DNA of 64,000 nucleotides from Streptomyces sp. PH10-H1. GTDB lineage: Bacteria > Actinomycetota > Actinomycetes > Streptomycetales > Streptomycetaceae. The stretch's first letter is position 1. Each line of letters opens with the position of its first letter. The position numbers were made by a program, and so were the translations under genes. The DNA is taken from assembly GCF_030063355.1 (NCBI RefSeq), contig NZ_JASISZ010000005.1, positions 62,001 through 126,000 on the forward strand. Reading direction: 5' to 3'. The notes under the pieces are model-generated. The model was not told the origin of the DNA and searched no databases. It saw only the letters and a list, made by a program, of their open reading frames with translations. This document shows, in pieces, positions 40,155 to 47,730 of this stretch.

Positions 40155-41903
40155 CTAGGGAATCCTCCACTCCTGGGCCTTGTTGCCGGGGGTGCAGGCG
40201 GTCATGGTGAGCTGCCTGCCCAGACCCTCGTCGGTCAGGCAACGGTCCCCCATGTAGTCCTTGAGGTAGTAGGCGCCCGGTGTACTTGCGCCCTCCACCT
40301 TCCAGTTCGCCAGATAGCTGAAACGGTCGAGAGGGACACGTTCCCGTTCGTCTCCTGGACGAGGTCCGGGCCACTCATGTTGCACGGATTGAATTGGTGC
40401 CAACTGCTGGGGACGGAATGCACCCAGCCGTAGGCGGTCGCGCCGCCCATGATCACTGCGGTGCCCCCTGCCAGACCGTCCTTGGCCAAGCCGACCTTGC
40501 CGCCGTCGCCCACGTTGACGATGGAGCCCCAGTTCGTGCCGCCGCAGCCCTTGGGCTTGGTGGGCGTCTGCGCCGGAGGGCCGGGCTCGGGCGTCGAAGC
40601 AGGTGGGGCCGGAGAGTTGGCCGGAGGCTCGGTGGCGCCGCCGCCACGCGGTGGGTTGCCCTGCCCGCCCGCCACTCCGCCGCTGCCCGGCACCAGGTTC
40701 ACCGGCTGGTTCCCGGTGCTCGGTGGGACGGTGACACCGGGGGGAGCGGCCGTGCCGGTGCCGGCCGTCGAAGCCCCGGGCGACGGCGCACCGGTACCCC
40801 CTGTATTGGACGCCGAGGCGGATTGCCGCGGATCGGGCGCGTTCGCCTCGGACCGGTAGGGGGTCCGGTCGATGAGCAGGACCGTACTTGCACCCGCCGT
40901 GATGATCACCGGGATGATGAAGGGCACCAGGAAGCCGCGCCGCTTCCAGCGCGGGGCCCGCTCGGCAACAGCGCGGGACCCCCCCGGCTCTGCCGACGTC
41001 GTCCGCTGCGGGGGCGGCGACCACGGGAGCAACGGGGGTGGCGTCCACAGGGGCGGCGGGAACAGCAGGAGCAGCGGGAGCAGCGGCCACAGACCCGTCG
41101 CCGATCGCAGCACGCGCTGCGGCCGCCATCGCGGCGTCGTCGAAGCGGTCCTCGGGCCTCTTGGCCAGTGCGGTGGCGGCGAAGTCGCGAACCGCCTGGG
41201 AGAAGGCGGCCGGGAGTTCCGGCGCGGGCTCCCTGATGTGCTTGAGCACGATTTCGAGCACGCTCTCACCGGTGAACGGAGCTTCTCCGGTGAGCAGTTC
41301 GTAGCAGACGACGCCGATCGAGTAGAGGTCGGAAGCCGGGGTGGCGGCCGCGCCCTCGGACTGTTCGGGGGCCATGTAGAGAGCAGTGCCGAGCACCGCG
41401 TGAGAGGCAGTGATCTTGGTGCTCGCCATGGCGCGCGCGATGCCGAAGTCGGTCACCGTCACCTGGCCGTCGCCACGGAGCATCAGATTGGACGGCTTGA
41501 GGTCACGGTGCACGATGTCCTGCTGGTGCGCGGCGTGCAGCGCGTCCAGCGCCGTGGCGAGGAGGCCGAGCGCCTGCCCGGCCGGCATCGGCCCGTTCTC
41601 CGCGAGGACCTCGTGCAGCGGCTGTCCGTCGATGAGTTCCATGACGATGTAGGCGACCCGGTCCTCGGAGTCGTCGCCGTTTTCGCCGTAGTCGTGGATG
41701 TCCACGATGCCGGGGTGGCGGAGTGCGGCGAGCAGTTGGGCCTCGCGCCGGAAGCGTGAGGCGAACGTGCCGTCCTCAAGCAGCGCCGGATGCAGGATCT
41801 TGACCGCGACCTGCCGCGCCAGCACCTCGTCGTCGGCGCGCCAGACAGCGCCCATGCCCCCGCTGCCGATCCGCTCCGTCAGCGTGTAACGGCCCCCGAG
41901 CAC
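40155..41903 (-). CDS. Serine/threonine protein kinase, with central region between two compensating frameshifts
   Basis: The N-terminal about 270 residues are a complete PknB-type kinase: GSGGMGAVWRA (P-loop), VAVKIL (Lys35), VHRDLKPSN (catalytic Asp), VTDFGIARA and MAPEQSEG. In the annotated frame the region from about residue 307 to 525 is Arg/Gly-rich nonsense, whereas the next frame there encodes WKRRGFLVPFIIPVIITAGA (a membrane helix), a Pro/Thr/Gly linker and a domain with GCGGTNWGSIVNVGDG. The reading frame then returns for a ricin-like tail, YLKDYMGDRCLTDEGLGRQL...KAQEWRIP. The first shift lies at a run of seven C (plus strand) near 40980, the second near 40335-40345 where a GT may be duplicated; together they add three bases, so the whole stays open (582 residues). 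Either sequencing errors or a real altered protein lacking its membrane anchor. The start is GTG. Confidence 0.7.
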   Translation of the reverse strand: MLGGRYTLTERIGSGGMGAVWRADDEVLARQVAVKILHPALLEDGTFASRFRREAQLLAALRHPGIVDIHDYGENGDDSEDRVAYIVMELIDGQPLHEVLAENGPMPAGQALGLLATALDALHAAHQQDIVHRDLKPSNLMLRGDGQVTVTDFGIARAMASTKITASHAVLGTALYMAPEQSEGAAATPASDLYSIGVVCYELLTGEAPFTGESVLEIVLKHIREPAPELPAAFSQAVRDFAATALAKRPEDRFDDAAMAAAARAAIGDGSVAAAPAAPAVPAAPVDATPVAPVVAAPAADDVGRAGGVPRCCRAGPALEAARLPGALHHPGDHHGGCKYGPAHRPDPLPVRGERARSAAIRLGVQYRGYRCAVARGFDGRHRHGRSPRCHRPTEHREPAGEPGAGQRRSGGRAGQPTAWRRRHRASGQLSGPTCFDARARPSGADAHQAQGLRRHELGLHRQRGRRRQGRLGQGRSGRGHRSDHGRRDRLRLGAFRPQQLAPIQSVQHEWPGPRPGDERERVPLDRFSYLANWKVEGASTPGAYYLKDYMGDRCLTDEGLGRQLTMTACTPGNKAQEWRIP

Positions 41904-42018
41904 AGTCCCCCGACCCCTCGTACCTCGCCCCTCGTGTCATTTCTTCCGCCGCGGCGGATCGTCGGTCGCACAGTTTGCCGAGGAGGCCAACCCCCTCACC
42001 TATGTCACGGACTGTCCA

Positions 42019-42660
42019 TCAGTTCCCTGCACCGTCCATGTCGTCGGCACCGACATCGACGGCGTCGTCGGGCCGCAGGGATCGCCAGATGCTGTCGGGG
42101 AGAATGCGCGCGGCCTGGTCGAGGTCGAGGTCGTAGGTGTTGGACAGCCAGCGGCGCGCTGCCTCGGCGACCGGGCCCATGATCAGGACCTCGATCAAGG
42201 GGCCCGGGATGGGGATGATCTCGCCTCTTGTGATCCGGGCCTGCATCCAGTCGGCCATGTCCGCCAGCTTGATGGCCTTGACGGCGTGGATCTCCTCGGC
42301 ATGCGCGGCCAGATAGCCGGAGTAGGCGGAGGCGTGGAGGAAGAGAGCGGCTTCCCGGTGCTCCGCGGTGAAGCGCAGGTAGGCCAGGACGAGGGCGCGG
42401 ACCCCGGTGCGGGCGGTACGCGTGCGGCTCAGCGCGGCAGTCATCTCGTCGAACAGTTGCTCCATGCACCGGGTGTAGAGCGCGGCGGCGAGGCCGTCGA
42501 AACTGCCGAAGTGGTGGTAGAGGCTGCCCTGGCTGACTCCACTGGCCGCGGTGACGGCGTTGACGGTGAAGCCCTGCCGGCCCGACTCGGCGAACAGGTA
42601 CAACGCCGTGGTCAGGAGCTGGTCGACGGTCGCCTAGCCCCGTTGCTGCTTAGGAGACAT
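42019..42660 (-). pseudogene. TetR-family regulator gene with an early in-frame amber codon
   Basis: The natural start is ATG 42660 (SPKQQRG), but codon 9 is TAG (42634-42636). In the same frame the sequence continues directly into a normal TetR N-terminus: ATVDQLLTTALYLFAESGRQ, GFTVNAVTAASGVSQGSLYH (helix-turn-helix) and HFGSFDGLAAAL, then a typical ligand domain (VLAYLRFTAEHREAALFLHA, ADWMQARITRGEIIPIPGPL). So only one nonsense change separates it from an intact 213-codon gene. Re-initiation at TTG 42603 would remove part of the first helix of the DNA-binding domain. A palindrome at 42746-42762 upstream could be its operator. Confidence 0.7.
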
Positions 42661-42745
42661 CGCCGGACCGCCGATCGACCACGACGGTCTCCTCCACGAC
42701 CGCCCCCACGACCTCATTCACCATGCCGGCCGGCCTAGATCAGAA

Positions 42746-42762
42746 CTAGAGAATTTATCTAG
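42746..42762. promoter_or_regulatory. AT-rich palindrome upstream of the TetR gene
   Basis: CTAGA-GAATTTA-TCTAG, a 5-bp perfect dyad with an AT-rich centre in otherwise very GC-rich DNA, 86 nt upstream of ATG 42660. Candidate operator or promoter core for the TetR-type regulator. Confidence 0.4.
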
Positions 42763-42881
42763 AAAACCTCTCCACAGCGGGCGTCGGCCGGTCCACATTC
42801 CGGCCATGGCTGGTCACGAGTCCGATCAGACGCCCGGCCCTCCGGGCATCGTTCGGTGATCGTCGCGTTCCGGCGCACGAA

Positions 42882-42923
42882 AAAGCCCGCTGATCTGGAG
42901 TTTCCTCCAACCCAGCGGGCTTT
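42882..42923. terminator. Stem-loop with A/U flanks
   Basis: AAAGCCCGCTG (42882-42892) and CAGCGGGCTTT (42913-42923) form a perfect 11-bp stem; the loop itself contains TGGAG/CTCCA. The A tract on one side and T tract on the other make it a good bidirectional intrinsic terminator. It directly precedes the gene remnant at 42933. Confidence 0.75.
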
Positions 42924-42932
42924 CAGCACCCC

Positions 42933-43055
42933 AGGGACTCTGTCGAGTCCAAGCTCCACACCGCCGTGTGCTCCGGCAGGACCACCCTGGCTGCCGCGCA
43001 GAGCGCGATCGTCACGGACTGGTCCACGGCACTGGCGAAACTCGGCCTGGGCTGA
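42933..43055 (+). pseudogene. C-terminal remnant of a paralogue of the neighbouring HNH-like secreted protein
   Basis: The plus strand encodes RDSVESKLHTAVCSGRTTLA, AAQSAIVTDWSTALAKLGLG then TGA (43053-43055). This aligns residue for residue with the end of the minus-strand protein at 43156 (KDTVEFKLYKAVCAGTIQLA, PAQQAIATDWTTALAAVGIG). Only the last 40 codons survive, lying just after a terminator-like stem, with their own terminator downstream (43058-43090). Confidence 0.75.
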
Positions 43056-43057
43056 CG

Positions 43058-43090
43058 GAGCCCCGCACGGAGACGGATCACGCGGGGCTC
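43058..43090. terminator. Terminator of the remnant gene
   Basis: GAGCCCCGC (43058-43066) pairs with GCGGGGCTC (43082-43090), 3 nt after the remnant's stop. Confidence 0.7.
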
Positions 43091-43106
43091 CCTTCAATGC
43101 TCTGCT

Positions 43107-43142
43107 CACTGACCCGCGCGCCGAGGGCGACGCGGGTCAGTG
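43107..43142. terminator. Terminator of the HNH-like gene
   Basis: CACTGACCCGCG (43107-43118) pairs with CGCGGGTCAGTG (43131-43142), a perfect 12-bp stem 13 nt beyond the stop of the minus-strand gene at 43156. Confidence 0.75.
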
Positions 43143-43155
43143 GATGCGGAGAGGG

Positions 43156-43695
43156 TCAGCCGATGCCGACGGCGGCCAGGGCGGTGGTCCAGTCGGTGGC
43201 GATGGCCTGCTGGGCGGGGGCGAGCTGAATCGTTCCTGCACAGACCGCCTTGTAGAGCTTGAACTCCACGGTGTCCTTGTCGCCGGCTGTCGAGCCGCCG
43301 GCCTGGTAGCGCGGTTCGGGCCACAGGTTCTGCGGGCTGCGGGGGTCACCGCCGAGGCTCAGGTTTATGAGGTGGTCCTCTTCGTAGTCCGCGGTGGAAT
43401 TGTCGGCGTACCCGTATTCGGCTATCTGCTTGACCTTCAGGGCGTTGGTGTAGCTGGTGGGCGGCCGGATGGAGGTGCTGTAGCCGCCGACGCAGATCCT
43501 TGAGTGGATCGTCGCCTGTGTGACGGCCGGGTTGAGGGCGCCGGGCTGGCAGGTGGCATCGGGCAGCGGCAGGTAGGACTGCGAACAGACGGACGCGGCC
43601 GTCGCGGTGGCGGTGCCACCGGTGACGGCGATGAGTCCGGCGGCCGTGAGAGTGAGCGCGGCCGCGGTGGCGGTCAGGCGCAGAGTCGGGCGCAT
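43156..43695 (-). CDS. Secreted HNH-like protein
   Basis: A 179-residue exported protein. Signal peptide: RPTLRLTATAAALTLTAAGL, with cleavage near ATAASV. The mature domain contains SYTNALKVKQIAEYGYADNS and then DYEEDHLINLSLGGDPRSPQ-NLWPEP, the 'E-D-H-L-(I/V)-x-L-x-L-G-G...N-L-W-P-E' signature of small HNH-like proteins widespread in actinobacteria; the His/Asn positions are those of an HNH metal site. Extracellular nuclease activity is a plausible inference only. Cys pairs (VCSQ, TCQP, RICVG, AVCAG) suggest disulfides. ATG 43695 has GGGAG upstream. A 3' remnant of a paralogue lies alongside on the other strand. Confidence 0.75.
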   Translation of the reverse strand: MRPTLRLTATAAALTLTAAGLIAVTGGTATATAASVCSQSYLPLPDATCQPGALNPAVTQATIHSRICVGGYSTSIRPPTSYTNALKVKQIAEYGYADNSTADYEEDHLINLSLGGDPRSPQNLWPEPRYQAGGSTAGDKDTVEFKLYKAVCAGTIQLAPAQQAIATDWTTALAAVGIG

Positions 43696-44032
43696 GGGGG
43701 TCTCCCGCGAGTTGGTGCCCGGGTGGGGCCGGGCGGCTTCCGGTATGACACCACCCACCGCATCTATGCGGGTAGACCTCTGCGGTGAACATCAGACGAC
43801 CTCCACGTACTCCTCACGCACACATGGCACGCGCTTGGTGAAGGCATGGGGTTATGAAGGGAGTTGTTACACGGGGCGGGCCCGGCAGCAGCATCCAGGT
43901 GGCGGTCGTACACCCGGCGTTTGTCCCGCGCCGACAGAGGGTCATTGGAGGCAGGCCGGTTCGCTCCGGTGTTGTCAGTACGGCACCCGTTCCGGCGGAG
44001 CGGTGACTCACCGGAGACCGCTGCCCGGGCGG
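43696..44032. other. Intergenic stretch without a supported gene
   Basis: About 340 nt between the HNH-like gene start and the end of the permease operon, both on the minus strand. It should contain the promoter of the HNH-like gene; no clear consensus element, repeat or RNA gene was seen. Confidence 0.5.
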
Positions 44033-44974
44033 TTACTTGACGGAGCCGGCCATGACCCCCTGCACGAAGTGGCGTTGGAAGGCGAAGAAGACGACGAGCG
44101 GGACGATGAGGGAGAGGAAGGCCCCCGGGGCCAGTACATCGATGTTGGATGAGAACTGCCGCATCTGGGACTGCAGGGCGACGGTGAGGGGCTGTGATCC
44201 GCTGTCGGCGAAGATCAGCGCGACCAGCATGTCGTTCCACACCCACAGGAACTGGAAGATGCTCAGGCTGGCGATCGCGGGTTTGGCCACCGGCACCACA
44301 AGGCGGGTGAAGATCGCCCACTCGGTCGCCCCGTCCATACGGGCGGCCTCCAGCATCTCTCGCGGGATCTCTGCGAAGTAGTTGCGGAGGAGGAAGATCG
44401 CGAAGGGCAGCCCGTACGCGACATGGAAGAGGATGACACCGGTGAGGGACCCGAAGAGGCCGACCGCGCCGAACAGCTTGGCGACGGGGAGCAGGCCGAT
44501 CTGCACGGGGACCACGAGCATGCCCACGACCAGTACGAAAATCCAGTCCCGGCCGGGGAACTCGAGCCAGGCGAAGGCGTAACCGGCCATGGAGCCGAGC
44601 ACGACGACGGCGATGGTGGTGGGCACGGAGATGAGGACCGTGTTCCAGAACGCCTGCGTTATGCCGCTGTCGGCAAGGATGGTGGCGTAGTTGCCGAAAC
44701 TGAGTCCTGCTGGGTGAGTCAGCGTGGTCCACCAGCCGGTTGTGGCATTGTCCTCGGCCGGCCGAAGGGACGAAATGAACAGGCCGAGTGTGGGGACCAG
44801 CCAGATCAGGGCAATGATGATCAGCAGGCTGTGAATGATGCCGCCTCTCAGCCGGCGCGCGAGTCCGGCGGCGCGGCGGGACTGCGGCGCACGATGTGTT
44901 GTCGCCGGCGACGGGCTGAACGACGCGGGCGCCGTGGTCCGATCCGCGGCGGCGGCGCTCTGATGCACGGTCAT
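44033..44974 (-). CDS. Sugar ABC transporter permease (MalG/AglG type)
   Basis: A 313-residue inner-membrane permease of the carbohydrate uptake family 1. An N-terminal Ser/Thr/Ala-rich cytoplasmic stretch precedes six helices, starting IIHSLLIIIALIWLVPTLGL. The cytoplasmic coupling loop carries the EAA motif, REMLEAARMDGATEWAIFTR followed by LVVPVAKPA. The family start GLFISSLRPAED and the SFGNYATIL segment are also present. The ATG overlaps the stop of the upstream permease gene (ATGA). It would form the transmembrane channel with the permease at 44971; no ATPase gene is present, so a shared MsiK-type ATPase encoded elsewhere is likely. Confidence 0.92.
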   Translation of the reverse strand: MTVHQSAAAADRTTAPASFSPSPATTHRAPQSRRAAGLARRLRGGIIHSLLIIIALIWLVPTLGLFISSLRPAEDNATTGWWTTLTHPAGLSFGNYATILADSGITQAFWNTVLISVPTTIAVVVLGSMAGYAFAWLEFPGRDWIFVLVVGMLVVPVQIGLLPVAKLFGAVGLFGSLTGVILFHVAYGLPFAIFLLRNYFAEIPREMLEAARMDGATEWAIFTRLVVPVAKPAIASLSIFQFLWVWNDMLVALIFADSGSQPLTVALQSQMRQFSSNIDVLAPGAFLSLIVPLVVFFAFQRHFVQGVMAGSVK

Positions 44975-46323
44975 GCCTGGCTCCTGCGGAAGCGTCGGAT
45001 GTTGAAGATCATCGCCGGGACCACCAGGAGCAGCAGCACGACGCCGATGGCACTGCCCAGGCCCTGGTTGTTGCCGCCGCCGAACGAGACCAGCCACATC
45101 TGCAGGGCCAGCACGTTGGCGTCCTGCTGGACCGGTCCGGGAGCGATGATGAAGACCAGGTCGAAGACCTTCATCACGTTGATCACGAGGGTCACGAAGA
45201 CCACGCTCAGCACAGGAGCAAGCAGCGGAACGGTGACCCGCCGGAAGATCTGCCACTCGCCGGCGCCATCTATGCGCGCCGCTTCCAGTACCTCCCTGGG
45301 CAGCGCGGACAAGCCCGCGCCGATGAGGACCATCGAGAAGCCGGTCCAGATCCACAGATAGGCGCCGATGATGGCCGGTGTGACGAGGGTGGGACCGAGC
45401 CACGAGACGCCGCCGTAGGGCTGGGCGAAATTGCTCGCCGGCAGACGCACGCCGTAGTCGCCCTGCTTCAGGCCGGTGAACCGGAACGTTCCGTCGGACC
45501 CGGTGGTACCCCGGGCGACCACATGTGCGCCGCGGGTGAGTTCGACGGCCATCTGCGGCAGTCCGTGCTCCAGCGGATCGATCTGCTGTGGCCTGCCGCG
45601 CCCGCCGGGCGCGAAGTCCAGGTACACGGTTCCGGCTACCGTGTCGTTTCCGGCCGGGGAGCTCTGGGCCTGCCGCGCGCCGGCGGGGAGGGATTCGGGC
45701 CGAAGGCCGACCAGCCCGAGTGTGAGGGTTTGGCCCGGCCGGACGGTGTGTGCGGTGCGGTAGGAGCCGTCCTTCTCTGCGGCCAGCACCGTTTCGTCCC
45801 GGGCTCTCGCCCCCGGGTATGAGGATTCGTCGACGAAGAGGTGGTGCGTTCCGACGGTGATGGCATTGAGGACGCCTCGCTGTGGGTCCTGCTCGTAGAC
45901 GAGACGGAAGGTGATGCCGGTGGCGAGGAAGGAGATCGCCATCGGCATGAAGATCAGGACCTTGAACGCGGTGGCCCAGCGCACCTTCTCGGTGAGCACC
46001 GCCAGGATCAGGCCGAGGCAGGTCAGCACTGCCGGCGCGACCACGACCCAGATGGCGCTGTTGCGGATGGCCTTGAGGGTGGCGGGGTCGTGGAACATCT
46101 CGCTGTAGTTGCCCAGACCGATGAACCGGTCTCCCGACGCGTCGAAGAGGCTGCGGAAGATGGAGTAGAGAACGGGGTATCCCACGAGCGCCCCCAGCAG
46201 GAGCAGTGCGGGGAAGGCGAAGACCACAGCGGTGACCTTGCGGCGCCGGACGGAGCGTTGCCGGGGCGAGCGCCCCCCGTCCCCGGCCGTGGCGTGCGAC
46301 GCCTGACGGGTGATCACGGACAT
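44971..46323 (-). CDS. Sugar ABC transporter permease (MalF/AglF type) with an inserted extracytoplasmic domain
   Basis: A 450-residue permease, about 150 residues longer than usual for this family. Helices begin at VVFAFPALLLLGALVGYPVL; the EAA coupling loop is REVLEAARIDGAGEWQIFRR. Between ITFRLVYEQDPQRGVLNAIT (about residue 160) and the conserved SWLGPTLVTPAIIGAYLWIW (about residue 310) lies a large inserted region, including AHTVRPGQTLTLGLVGLRPE and a carboxypeptidase-regulatory/SdrD-B-like beta module, MAVELTRGAHVVARGTTGSD followed by GTFRFTGLKQGDYGVRLP. By topology this loop is outside the cell, as is the unrelated P2 loop of E. coli MalF. Start ATG 46323, 9 nt after the binding-protein stop. 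Confidence 0.9.
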   Translation of the reverse strand: MSVITRQASHATAGDGGRSPRQRSVRRRKVTAVVFAFPALLLLGALVGYPVLYSIFRSLFDASGDRFIGLGNYSEMFHDPATLKAIRNSAIWVVVAPAVLTCLGLILAVLTEKVRWATAFKVLIFMPMAISFLATGITFRLVYEQDPQRGVLNAITVGTHHLFVDESSYPGARARDETVLAAEKDGSYRTAHTVRPGQTLTLGLVGLRPESLPAGARQAQSSPAGNDTVAGTVYLDFAPGGRGRPQQIDPLEHGLPQMAVELTRGAHVVARGTTGSDGTFRFTGLKQGDYGVRLPASNFAQPYGGVSWLGPTLVTPAIIGAYLWIWTGFSMVLIGAGLSALPREVLEAARIDGAGEWQIFRRVTVPLLAPVLSVVFVTLVINVMKVFDLVFIIAPGPVQQDANVLALQMWLVSFGGGNNQGLGSAIGVVLLLLVVPAMIFNIRRFRRSQA

Positions 46324-46332
46324 GTCGCTCCC

Positions 46333-47655
46333 TCAGCTCTTGTAAGCCTTGGCGGCCGCGGTCTCCAGCGCCTGCGCGGTCTTCAGCGGGGTGGACGGGT
46401 CGCGGAGGAAGTCCTGCAGGATCTTCCACTCGCCCGATCCCTGGGTGCCTCCGAAGGCGGCCGGGGCCTGGTCGGACATGTCGAAGCGGACCGTGTCGCC
46501 GGCGTCGACGAGAGACTGGGCGGTCTGCCGGGTGGTGTCGTCCGGGTAGGCGGAGGTGTCGAGTTTCCGGTTGGGTGAGAGGTATCCGCCCTCCTTGGCC
46601 CAGATACCGGCGGCCTCGGGGCCGGCCAGGAACTCGATGAGCTTCATCGCGGCCTTCGGGTTCTTTCCCGCCTTGAGCGCCACCGCGGCGTCTCCGCCGC
46701 CGACCACCGGCTTGACGCCGCCGGTGACTGCGGGGAACGGGAAGAACTTGGCGTCCTGGCCGACCTTCTTGTGCAGCGACCCGGAGATCAGGCCGCTGAC
46801 GAAGTCACCTTCGTAGACCATGCCGGCCTTGGGGGTCTTGCCGAAGACCTGGTTCACCGATTCCGGGAAATCGGTCTGCAGCGCGCCCGAGCGGCCGCCG
46901 GACATCAGGCGGTCGTTGGAGAAGAGCCGGCCGAGCGTGGTCAGGGCCTTGACCACGGTGGGGTCGGTCCAGGGGATCTTGTGCTGCGCCAGTTCGTCGT
47001 AGTGTGTCGGGCCGGCCTGCGAGAGGTAGAGGTTTTCGAACCAGTCGGTGAGCGGCCAGCCGGCCTCACCGGCGACGGCGAACGCCGGCAGTCCGGAGTC
47101 GGAGACGCTGCCGGCGGCGGTGAGCATCTCCTCGAATGACGTGGGGATCGTGACTCCGGCGTCCTTGAGGGCTTGGGGGCTGTACCAGACCGTGGACTTG
47201 TTGGACCCCTTGAAGTACAGCCCGTAGAAGGTGCCGTCGACCGTGCCGTAGTTCTTCCACGCCTTGGCGAAGTTCGTCGCGACGGTCGTGCCGATCTGCG
47301 GGGACAGCGGGCTGAGCCAGCCCTTGCGGGCGAACTGCTGGAGCACGCCCAGCTGCGGCACCATGACGACGTCCGGGGCGTTGCCTCCCTCGATCTTGCT
47401 GCCGATGATCGTCGACACGTTGTCGCCTGTGGAGACAAAGGTGGTCTTGGCGCCGGTCTTCGCCGAGAAGGCGTCCAGCACCTTCTTGAAGTTCGCCTGT
47501 TCCACACCGGTCCACACGGCCGCCACAGTCACCGTCTGGCCCTTGAGTTCCTGCGTGCCGCCGGCGCTGTCGGTGGTGTTCTGCCCGCCGGAGCAGGCCG
47601 TCGCCGCCAATGCCAGGCTGAGTACTGCCGCGGTCGTTGTCGCTATGCGCTTCAT
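46333..47655 (-). CDS. Alpha-glucoside-type ABC transporter solute-binding lipoprotein
   Basis: A 440-residue extracellular solute-binding protein, family 1. Lipobox LAATAC in the signal peptide AAVLSLALAATACSGG; the mature part begins TVTVAAVWTGVEQANFKKVL. Family features are NAPDVVMVPQLGVLQQFARK, DGTFYGLYFKGSNKSTVWYS and the C-terminal AAMKLIEFLAGPEAAGIWAK. AAAGGA lies 10 nt upstream of ATG 47655. It is encoded between the GH13 enzyme and the two permeases, so it delivers an oligosaccharide, probably an alpha-glucoside such as maltose, trehalose or sucrose, to them. Confidence 0.9.
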   Translation of the reverse strand: MKRIATTTAAVLSLALAATACSGGQNTTDSAGGTQELKGQTVTVAAVWTGVEQANFKKVLDAFSAKTGAKTTFVSTGDNVSTIIGSKIEGGNAPDVVMVPQLGVLQQFARKGWLSPLSPQIGTTVATNFAKAWKNYGTVDGTFYGLYFKGSNKSTVWYSPQALKDAGVTIPTSFEEMLTAAGSVSDSGLPAFAVAGEAGWPLTDWFENLYLSQAGPTHYDELAQHKIPWTDPTVVKALTTLGRLFSNDRLMSGGRSGALQTDFPESVNQVFGKTPKAGMVYEGDFVSGLISGSLHKKVGQDAKFFPFPAVTGGVKPVVGGGDAAVALKAGKNPKAAMKLIEFLAGPEAAGIWAKEGGYLSPNRKLDTSAYPDDTTRQTAQSLVDAGDTVRFDMSDQAPAAFGGTQGSGEWKILQDFLRDPSTPLKTAQALETAAAKAYKS

Positions 47656-47730
47656 TGCCGGTGTCCTTTCGTGGGTGCCGTCCCGGGCGGGAGCGGCCGA
47701 GGGGTGGTGCGCCGTCCGATGTGGTGCCGG

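Noticed and set aside
42882-42923. Stem-loop as an integration (att) site or CRISPR-like repeat
   Set aside because: Single copy, no integrase, tRNA or second direct repeat in the window; a terminator explains it.
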